Source: Methanothrix sp.
GTDB taxonomy: Archaea; Halobacteriota; Methanosarcinia; Methanotrichales; Methanotrichaceae
Reading direction: 5' to 3'
DNA: 37,225 nucleotides
Assembly (NCBI RefSeq): GCF_026419855.1
Contig: NZ_JAOAKP010000015.1
Coordinates: forward strand, 1 to 37,225
Part shown: positions 31,012-37,225 of the stretch, piece after piece
Position numbering within the stretch: the stretch's first letter is position 1
Layout: the number at the start of each line of letters is the position of its first letter
The notes under the pieces: model-generated
The model's database searches: none
What the model saw: the letters and a program-made list of their open reading frames with translations, nothing else
Told to the model about the DNA's origin: nothing
Program-made: the position numbers and the translations under genes

Positions 31012-33276
31012 ATGGCGATCGTTGTTTGGCTTGAAGAGGTGGGGAAGGAGGATATACCTGTAGTCGGCGGAAAGGGCGCGAGCCTGGGCGAGATGATAAA
31101 CATAGGTATCCCTGTACCTGGCGGGTTTGCGGTCACAGCACAGGCCTTCCGGCAGTTCCTCGAGCGAGCGGGCATTGCGAAAGAGCTCTTCGACTCTCTA
31201 AAAGTGGATGTGAACAACCCTGAGGAGCTTCTAAGGGCAGAGGCCAGGGCCAAGAAGATCGTGATGGACGCAAAGGTTCCAGAGGATATAGAGAACGCAA
31301 TAAAGGAGCGGTACAGAGAGCTCTGCGAGCGGGAGGGCGAGGAGGTTTTCGTCGCTGTCAGATCCAGCGCGACCGCTGAGGATCTTCCGGATGCGAGCTT
31401 CGCCGGCCAGCAGGAGACCTACCTGAACGTCAGGGGCGCTGATGCTGTATTCGAGGCGGTGAAGAAGTGCTGGGCATCCCTTTACGGCGCGAGAGCGATA
31501 TTCTACAGGGTCGAGCAGGGATTCGAGCATGAGAAGGTCAACCTCTCCGCGATAGTCCAGAAGATGGTCGACTCAGAGAAGTCAGGGGTCATGTTCAGCT
31601 CTCAGCCGAGCACAGGAGAGCCGCTTGTTGTGATCGAGGCTGCATGGGGTCTAGGGGAGGCGGTTGTCAGCGGCAGCGTGTCTCCAGACAACTACGTTGT
31701 TGATAGAGCCTCGAAGAAGATAGTCCACAAGATGATCGCCACGAAGGAGATCATGGTCGTCAGGGATCCGGTGACTTCGAAGACCGTGACGGTTCCGGTT
31801 CCACCCGAGAAAAGGAATGCGCAGGTTCTCACGGAGAGCGAGATACTGGATCTCGCGAAGTATGCCGAGATCCTGGAGAGGCACTACGGCATACCCCAGG
31901 ACATCGAGTGGGGTGTGCAGAAGAACAAGATATACATCCTACAGTCGAGGCCGATAACAACAATAGCAAAAAGTGCCGCAAAGGCCGCGGCAGAGGCTCC
32001 CGGCACAGCCAGGGTGCTGGTCACCGGTCTAGGAGCATCTCCAGGCACAGCCACCGGCACTGTGAGGATCATCTCCGGAGTCAGTGATCTGGAGAAGATA
32101 AAGGACGGGGACATAATGGTTACCCGCATGACCATGCCCGACATGGTTCCTGCAATGAGGCGTGCGGGCGCCATAGTCACAGACGAGGGCGGCATGGCGT
32201 GCCACGCTGCCATAGTGAGCCGCGAGCTCGGCTGCCCCGCAGTTGTGGGAACAAAGAACGCGACAAAGGTGCTCAGGGATGGTATGGTTGTCACAGTCGA
32301 TGGCACCAAGGGCCAGGTGTACGAGGGGAGGATGGCCGTGGCTGAGGAGAAGAAGGCTCAGCCGCTCGCTGTGGCATACAAGCCGGTGACTGCGACAGAG
32401 GTCAAGGTCAACATCAGCGAGCCCACGAGAGCTCAGGCCGCAGCCGCAACGATGGCAGATGGTGTGGGGCTGCTCAGAATAGAGCACATGATCCTTGGGC
32501 TTGGAAAGACACCTGGCTATTACATAAGATCAGGGCGGAGCGAGGAGTACGTCGATGAGCTCGTCAAGAATATCAAGATAGTGGCCGATGCGTTTTACCC
32601 GAAGCCTGTGTGGGTGAGAACCCTGGACGCGCCCACAGATGAGTTCCGCGCGATGGAGGGCGGCGAGAACGAGCCTGTGGAGCACAACCCGATGCTCGGC
32701 TGGCGCGGGATACGCAGGGACCTCACAGAGGTGGAGCACTTCCGGCTGGAGATAAGGGCGTTCAAGAAGCTCCACGAGCTCGGGCTCACAAATGTGGGGA
32801 TCATGCTTCCAATGGTCCAGCACGTGAGCGAGCTCAGACGGGCAAAAGAGATCATGGTCGAGGAAGGTCTGGATCTGAGCAAGATCGATGTGGGAATAAT
32901 GGTTGAGACGCCAGCTGCTGCGCTCACAATCGATGACTTCATCGCGGAGGGGCTGGACTTCATATCGTTCGGCACGAACGATCTCACACAGTACACGCTC
33001 GCTGTGGACAGGAACAACGAGAACGTCGCTGCTCTCTATTCTGAGATGCATCCAGCGGTCATCAAGCTCATAGAGTATGTCGTGGAGCGGTGCAAGAAGG
33101 CCGGTGTCAAGACATCGATATGCGGCCAGGCTGGATCTTACCCGGAGATGGCCAGGCGGCTTGTTGAGATCGGAATAGACAGCATATCCGCGAATATCGA
33201 CGCGGTGGCTGCTGTGAGGGAGACTGTGGCGAGGGCTGAGCTCTCAATACTCCTAGAGGCTGCAAGGAAGCGATGA
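31012..33276 (+). CDS. ppsA: Phosphoenolpyruvate synthase
   Basis: This 754-residue enzyme converts pyruvate and ATP to PEP, AMP and phosphate, the entry to gluconeogenesis from acetate-derived pyruvate. Three domains are seen: an ATP-binding PPDK-N domain (about 1-320, with GGKGASLGEMINIGIPVPGG and RSSATAEDLPDASFAGQQET), the swivelling phosphohistidine domain (about 340-450, with the catalytic His in GGMACHAAIVSRELGCPAVV), and a C-terminal TIM barrel (about 470-750, with FGTNDLTQYTLAVDRNN and CGQAGSYPEMA). Length fits. The stop overlaps the start of mfnA (ATGA at 33273). Confidence 0.96.
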   Translation: MAIVVWLEEVGKEDIPVVGGKGASLGEMINIGIPVPGGFAVTAQAFRQFLERAGIAKELFDSLKVDVNNPEELLRAEARAKKIVMDAKVPEDIENAIKERYRELCEREGEEVFVAVRSSATAEDLPDASFAGQQETYLNVRGADAVFEAVKKCWASLYGARAIFYRVEQGFEHEKVNLSAIVQKMVDSEKSGVMFSSQPSTGEPLVVIEAAWGLGEAVVSGSVSPDNYVVDRASKKIVHKMIATKEIMVVRDPVTSKTVTVPVPPEKRNAQVLTESEILDLAKYAEILERHYGIPQDIEWGVQKNKIYILQSRPITTIAKSAAKAAAEAPGTARVLVTGLGASPGTATGTVRIISGVSDLEKIKDGDIMVTRMTMPDMVPAMRRAGAIVTDEGGMACHAAIVSRELGCPAVVGTKNATKVLRDGMVVTVDGTKGQVYEGRMAVAEEKKAQPLAVAYKPVTATEVKVNISEPTRAQAAAATMADGVGLLRIEHMILGLGKTPGYYIRSGRSEEYVDELVKNIKIVADAFYPKPVWVRTLDAPTDEFRAMEGGENEPVEHNPMLGWRGIRRDLTEVEHFRLEIRAFKKLHELGLTNVGIMLPMVQHVSELRRAKEIMVEEGLDLSKIDVGIMVETPAAALTIDDFIAEGLDFISFGTNDLTQYTLAVDRNNENVAALYSEMHPAVIKLIEYVVERCKKAGVKTSICGQAGSYPEMARRLVEIGIDSISANIDAVAAVRETVARAELSILLEAARKR

Positions 33277-34421
33277 TGTATACGTTCCCGGAGATAGGTC
33301 TGTCAGAGGAGATGGTCACAGACCTCCTGAGGGAGATGCGCAGGAGGGACTGCTCCTATGATCGTCTCCTCTCCACGATGTGCACCCGCCCCCATCCGGT
33401 GGCGATGAGGGCCTACACCATGTTCCTGGAGACGAACCTGGGAGATCCAGGGCTCTTTCCTGGAACTGCAGAGATAGAGCGCAGGGTTGTAGGGATCCTC
33501 GGAGCTTTGCTGGGATGCCCAGATGCAACAGGCTACATATCAACAGGCGGCACAGAGTCCAACATCCAGGCGATACGTGCCGCCAGGAACTCATCCGGCA
33601 GGCGCGATGGGAACATAGTGGTCCCGAGATCAGCGCACTTCTCTTTTGATAAGATCGCGGATCTGCTCAACCTTGAGGTTAGGAAGGCCGGGCTCGATGA
33701 GATGCTCAGGGTTGATATAGGGGATGTGGAGAGACTCATCGATGAGCGCACGGTCTGTCTTGTAGGCATCGCCGGAACAACAGAGTTCGGCCAGGTCGAT
33801 CCGATAGAGGATCTCTCAGAGCTCGCAATCGAGAACGGAATACCCCTTCATGTGGATGCTGCATTTGGCGGGTTCGTGCTGCCGTTTCTTGGCTGTGATT
33901 GCATCTGGGATTTCAGGGCTGATGGAGTGCAGTCGATAACAATCGATCCGCACAAGATGGGGATGAGCCCAATTCCGGCAGGCGGTTTGATCTTCAGGAA
34001 CTCAGATCCTGTCAGGCGGCTTGAGACAGAGACGTACTATCTGACGGTCGCAAGACAGGCATCGCTGACGGGCACAAGAAGCGGAGCAGCTGCTGCCGCC
34101 ACATACGCTGTGATCATGCATCTCGGCATTGAGGGCTACAGGAAGGTCGTGAGAAGATGCATGGACATGACGAAGCATCTTGTCTCAGGAGCGCGTGCTA
34201 TGGGAATCGAGCCTGTCATCGAGCCTGTGATGAATGTCGTCGCACTGAAGGTAGATGATCCGGCCGGGGTCAGGAGTGCGCTGCTTGATAGAGGATGGCA
34301 CGTCTCGATGACCAGAGAGCCAAAGGCGCTGAGGCTTATACTGATGCCGCACATGACAGAGGAGAACCTCGAGCTATTCCTGAACGATCTGGAGGACGTG
34401 CTCTCCTCAAGAAGATCCTGA
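33273..34421 (+). CDS. mfnA: MfnA, L-tyrosine/L-aspartate decarboxylase
   Basis: This 382-residue PLP enzyme of the group II decarboxylases matches archaeal MfnA, which makes tyramine for methanofuran and can act as aspartate decarboxylase for CoA synthesis. Typical segments are GYISTGGTESNIQAIRAARN, LHVDAAFGGFVLPF and the PLP-binding ITIDPHKMGMSPIPAGG with the catalytic Lys. ATG 33273 overlaps the ppsA stop; ATG 33276 is equally possible. The link with ppsA suggests a shared transcript rather than one pathway. A palindromic AT-rich signal follows. Confidence 0.94.
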   Translation: MMYTFPEIGLSEEMVTDLLREMRRRDCSYDRLLSTMCTRPHPVAMRAYTMFLETNLGDPGLFPGTAEIERRVVGILGALLGCPDATGYISTGGTESNIQAIRAARNSSGRRDGNIVVPRSAHFSFDKIADLLNLEVRKAGLDEMLRVDIGDVERLIDERTVCLVGIAGTTEFGQVDPIEDLSELAIENGIPLHVDAAFGGFVLPFLGCDCIWDFRADGVQSITIDPHKMGMSPIPAGGLIFRNSDPVRRLETETYYLTVARQASLTGTRSGAAAAATYAVIMHLGIEGYRKVVRRCMDMTKHLVSGARAMGIEPVIEPVMNVVALKVDDPAGVRSALLDRGWHVSMTREPKALRLILMPHMTEENLELFLNDLEDVLSSRRS

Positions 34422-34445
34422 TAGCAGCGCGACGGCTCATAAAAT

Positions 34446-34464
34446 TCATTTTTTATAAAAATGA
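34446..34464. terminator. Palindromic bidirectional terminator between mfnA and dph2
   Basis: tcattttt-tat-aaaaatga is a perfect 8-bp palindrome, with T-runs on both strands, in the gap between the convergent mfnA and dph2 genes. It could end transcription from both sides. Confidence 0.55.
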
Positions 34465-34554
34465 TTGAAGATGTGTGCGACAACCTGTGAGGAACTGGTG
34501 ATGGGATCCCCGCGCGCTCCGGCGCCAGATCCTGAGTTGTCTGCAGGGACTGGA

Positions 34555-35553
34555 TCACGGGCTGCCAGGCTCGCCGCAGGCCTCCAGGATCTCATCGAAG
34601 ATGTAATCATTCCTCACGCCAAGCGCGATTTCGAACTCTGGCGGTGTGAGAACAGGAACGCTGTACCTGCGTGCGTCATCGAGCGCGATTCTCGGGCATG
34701 CTGTCGAGACAGCTGCGTCCAGGCCGAGGTCGAGAATCCTCTCAGGCTCGATTCTGTCTATGTAGACATCAAGCATGCTCTTTCCTTTAGATCTCCCGAG
34801 AGAGCTGAGCCTCCTCGCTGTCATGCATCTCCTCTGGCCCGGCTTCTTCGATATCAGGATCCCGAAGCTCTTCGCATCTGATGCTCTGGCGATGATCCCG
34901 TATCTCCACCTTAGGAAACCATGTGTATCGATCTCCTCCACCGAGCCTGTGACAGGATCTGCTGCTATCACCCGCATGCCTGTCGCCATCGATAGACCCA
35001 CAGGATGGAACCTGCCAGTGCCTATGAAGAGTGCCTCCTCTGCCCCGACCCTGGCGGCTGCATAGCAGCAGCCGAGAACCTGCCCGCGGTACCTGGTTCT
35101 CTGAGACGGCCCGCCTGCGATGGCATCGATCCCATGCGATCTCAGTATACCCAGCACACGATCGATCATGTGAGCATGCTGGACGGTTGTGCAGACGGCC
35201 ACCCTGCTTTTCGTGAGAAATCCAAGAGATCTCTCCACGACATCTCCGGCATCGAATGACATCCTCGCCTCTACATAAACGATCCTGTCGCTCACGCTCT
35301 CGCACATCTCCGAGTGGCCTATGTGCACCATCAGATCGACCATGCTGCAGAGCTGTAAATCCACATCGCACGCCCCATAGCAGGGATCTCCTGAGACCAG
35401 AACCTGAGCGCCGGTCTCCTCTATGATCCTGGAGATCTCAGCAGCAGATCTCTTCAGGCCATCGGGAACCTGAATGCCGACTCTTCTGACTCCGGCTCTT
35501 TTAATGATGCTGAGCGCCTTCTCGAGATCGATCTCATACCCTGTAATGAGCAT
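34555..35553 (-). CDS. dph2: Dph2, diphthamide synthesis radical enzyme
   Basis: This 332-residue protein makes the first diphthamide intermediate on elongation factor 2. It uses a [4Fe-4S] cluster held by three Cys to cleave SAM and form an aminocarboxypropyl radical. All three are visible: Cys58 in SGDPCYGACD, one in VLGCCYAAAR and one in VSTACPRIALDD, at spacing like that of the Pyrococcus enzyme. I start at ATG 35553, sharing one base with the fen stop (TGATG). The frame continues 8 codons upstream, but those lie in fen. It is the last gene of the regulator-fen-dph2 run. Confidence 0.93.
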   Translation of the reverse strand: MLITGYEIDLEKALSIIKRAGVRRVGIQVPDGLKRSAAEISRIIEETGAQVLVSGDPCYGACDVDLQLCSMVDLMVHIGHSEMCESVSDRIVYVEARMSFDAGDVVERSLGFLTKSRVAVCTTVQHAHMIDRVLGILRSHGIDAIAGGPSQRTRYRGQVLGCCYAAARVGAEEALFIGTGRFHPVGLSMATGMRVIAADPVTGSVEEIDTHGFLRWRYGIIARASDAKSFGILISKKPGQRRCMTARRLSSLGRSKGKSMLDVYIDRIEPERILDLGLDAAVSTACPRIALDDARRYSVPVLTPPEFEIALGVRNDYIFDEILEACGEPGSP

Positions 35554-36563
35554 CAGAACCACCTCTCGAGTGTGCACTGCCCTCCGCGGAACGATGCATT
35601 CAGGCGCTCTGCAGCTTTTCTGACCCTCTCCTCCGAGAAGTCCCTCTCGTTACATAAAAACCCGATAATCTCATCGATGCTGGGCTTTTTCATCCTGAGC
35701 TCGTAGCTATCTGTGACCTCCGGATGGAGGAAGATTTCTCTTATCTCCTGAAGATTTTCTATGCTCTCTCCAAGCGCATCGAGCACAGCCTCCAGGCATC
35801 CATGCTCTTTTATGAGCTTGAGCGCCCTTTTCGGACCCACCTTCTGAAGCCCTTTGTTATAATCGGTCCCGCACATTATCCCTATATCCACAAGCTGCTT
35901 CCTGCTTATTCCGAGCCTTGTGAGCTCCTCCTCCAGGATGATTACCTCAGGAGGGACATCGATGTACACATTCTTCCTCGGCATCTTCCTCCTGCCCGTG
36001 ATCGCGAGGTTCCTCACAACCCTGGGCGCACCAAAGAGGAGGGAGTCGTAGTCCTGGGACGCAACATAATCAACATCCCCGCGGATCGCCATAAAGGCTG
36101 CCTGTGCCTCGCCCTCTGATGGAGCCTGCACATACGGGATCCCCATGGCATCCAGGAGCCTGATGGAGTCATGGAGTATCTCGCTGTTTATCCTGGTGGC
36201 CGCCTGCGCATACCTGAAGCTCTCAGCGCCAGTTGCTATCGCCTCCTGGAGCTGTATCTCTGCAGCCTCCCTCATCTGGGCCCTGGCAGCGAGCGTTCCT
36301 GCCTTGAGCTCTGGAGGCCTGCCATCGAAGACGAATGCAACCCTGATCCCAGCCTCTATGAGGTTCGTCATGCGGTAGAGCAGTCCTGAGAGGTGAGATG
36401 TTACTCTTCCAGAAGAGTCCATGAGGGGTGTGCCGTCAGGCTGTCTTATGGTCGAGAGAAACTGGTAGAGGGTGTTGAAGCCGTCGACTGCGATCCAGCT
36501 TCCAGACAGATCCTCGATCGAGATCTTCTTTTTGGTGAGAATATCCCCCAGATCGACGCCCAT
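35553..36563 (-). CDS. fen: Flap endonuclease 1
   Basis: This 336-residue FEN-1 cuts 5' flaps in replication and repair. It opens with MGVDLGDILTKKKI and contains FVFDGRPPELK, the acidic active-site segments APSEGEAQAAFMA and SQDYDSLLFG, and the helix-hairpin-helix part MCGTDYNKGLQKVGPKRALK. The C-terminus QCTLERWF is a PCNA-interacting box. Length is usual for archaea. GAGGT precedes the ATG, 4 nt after the end of the upstream regulator gene. dph2 begins in its stop codon. Confidence 0.96.
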   Translation of the reverse strand: MGVDLGDILTKKKISIEDLSGSWIAVDGFNTLYQFLSTIRQPDGTPLMDSSGRVTSHLSGLLYRMTNLIEAGIRVAFVFDGRPPELKAGTLAARAQMREAAEIQLQEAIATGAESFRYAQAATRINSEILHDSIRLLDAMGIPYVQAPSEGEAQAAFMAIRGDVDYVASQDYDSLLFGAPRVVRNLAITGRRKMPRKNVYIDVPPEVIILEEELTRLGISRKQLVDIGIMCGTDYNKGLQKVGPKRALKLIKEHGCLEAVLDALGESIENLQEIREIFLHPEVTDSYELRMKKPSIDEIIGFLCNERDFSEERVRKAAERLNASFRGGQCTLERWF

Positions 36564-36567
36564 GCGC

Positions 36568-37086
36568 TCATACCTCGATCTTCTTTGCCGCGACCTCTAT
36601 CGCCCTCTTGACGCTCTCCCTGGGTATTATCGTGGCGACCGGTATTGTGAGAAGCTTCTCAACCGTCGGACTGACGATCGGGGCACAGACTACTGCAGCT
36701 GCACCATCAGATTCTGCCCTAACCGCAGCGATGATCGCCTCCTCAATATTTGTCGCTGAGTACTCGCGGAGCGTGAAGACCTTATCTCCAATACGCATCT
36801 TGGTCTCCTCGATCTTGTCCAGAACAGGCCTGGCAGCAATTATCGCTATGAACCTCTCGCCTCCGCCCTCGAGATCACGAATGGTCTTCACGATCTGCCG
36901 GAGCGTCGTTATGTTCGGCTCCCTGTGCCCTGAGAGTATCTTGTAAAGTGTGCTCTGAGGTATGGATGAGATCCTGCTGAACTCCCTGGTGCTCATCCCC
37001 ATCTCTGAGATAACAGATCTTATCGCCTCCCTCAGAGCCTCATCCGACTGGAATGCTGCCCTTATGATCCTGTCGGCGTGAGTCAT
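36568..37086 (-). CDS. HTH (XRE-like) transcriptional regulator with C-terminal ligand-binding-like domain
   Basis: This 172-residue protein has an N-terminal XRE helix-turn-helix at about residues 25-60 (MSTREFSRISSIPQSTLYKI then SGHREPNITTLRQIV). The C-terminal ~100 residues (FIAIIAARPVLDKIEE, then EEAIIAAVRAESDGAAAVVC and VSPTVEKLLTIPVATIIPRE) look like a small alpha/beta sensor domain, similar to PrpR-N-like folds; the ligand is unknown. The frame extends to a GTG at 37104; I prefer ATG 37086. A TATA-like gctattatcc (37123-37132, minus strand) fits. It leads the run with fen and dph2, which it may or may not regulate. Confidence 0.78.
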   Translation of the reverse strand: MTHADRIIRAAFQSDEALREAIRSVISEMGMSTREFSRISSIPQSTLYKILSGHREPNITTLRQIVKTIRDLEGGGERFIAIIAARPVLDKIEETKMRIGDKVFTLREYSATNIEEAIIAAVRAESDGAAAVVCAPIVSPTVEKLLTIPVATIIPRESVKRAIEVAAKKIEV

Positions 37087-37143
37087 AATTGTGAATTGGA
37101 TCACTGCCTATTTCTACTTTTGGGATAATAGCATCTGGTGTTC

Positions 37144-37225
37144 GCTCATATCCATTTGATGACTTGCTTTGATAGGCACTGTTCCCGCTATGTCCTCCTG
37201 GCGAATGAATGAGTGCATCCAGCAA
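37144..37225 (-). repeat. Dispersed ~120-bp repeat, copy C, cut by the window edge
   Basis: In reverse complement it runs from ttgctggatgca to atggatatgagc and is nearly identical to copy B over the shared 80 bases. It differs by a short extra tetranucleotide (ctca before ttcattcgcc). The rest of the copy lies outside the window. Confidence 0.75.

Noticed and set aside
37040-37225. Minus-strand frame at the right edge as a partial gene
   Set aside because: It runs through repeat copy C and into the regulator's start region in a different frame; copies A and B do not preserve this frame.

Overview
The window looks like part of the chromosome of a methanogenic euryarchaeon, most probably a Methanothrix (Methanosaeta)-type member of the Methanosarcinia. 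The evidence is gene content: DUF1890/DUF1894 and DUF2551 methanogen proteins, a YcaO-TfuA thioamidation pair, MfnA for methanofuran, an archaeal ether-lipid UbiA enzyme, cupin-type glucose-6-phosphate isomerase, GfcR, Nob1, archaeal Dph2, FEN-1 with a PCNA box, and a DUF39 homocysteine-synthesis pair. Ribosome binding sites often match the archaeal anti-SD (GGTGATCC-like), several genes look leaderless with a TATA box about 27 nt upstream of a GTG start, and TTG/GTG starts are common. The species itself is inferred, not proven.

Layout, left to right. 239-1362 (+): a small winged-helix regulator whose stop overlaps the TTG start of a DGGGP synthase-like UbiA enzyme. 1495-5133 (-): pgi, a second UbiA prenyltransferase, a DUF763 protein and rlmE, closely packed. 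5134-5771: a long non-coding stretch with an inverted repeat, a 38-bp direct-repeat pair and AT-rich promoter DNA. 5772-6458 (+): an exported protein with a possible archaeosortase tail. 6733-9330 (+): aspartate dehydrogenase, DUF1890, DUF1894, MoaD-like, MoaE and CutA. 9704-14381 (+): YkgJ-type Cys-cluster protein, PaaK-like ligase, purE, a universal stress protein, a 38-residue membrane microprotein, a radical SAM protein and DUF2551.

14419-15912 (-) is a large radical SAM protein. 16308-18202 (+) holds the DUF39-CBS and NIL-ferredoxin pair that builds homocysteine from aspartate semialdehyde. 18634-22732 (+) holds a flippase-like membrane protein, adenine deaminase and another radical SAM protein. 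22729-27768 (-) holds a small unknown protein, an orphan FwdC/GXGXG protein, two glycosyltransferases, and the overlapping nob1-gfcR pair. 28043-34421 (+) holds an 11-cysteine unknown protein, YcaO, TfuA, PEP synthase and MfnA. 34555-37086 (-) holds a regulator, fen and dph2.

Most of the window is core metabolism. The unexplained material lies between genes: a ~120-bp dispersed repeat in three copies (the third cut by the right edge), at least four CTCCGGCC-loop-GGCCGGAG hairpins that resemble right ends of IS200/IS605-TnpB elements but have no transposase nearby, a 131-bp MITE-like element, and the CRISPR-spaced but lone direct-repeat pair. The most interesting coding locus is the Cys-rich protein that precedes ycaO-tfuA, a candidate third component of methanogen thioamide (probably McrA thioglycine) synthesis.
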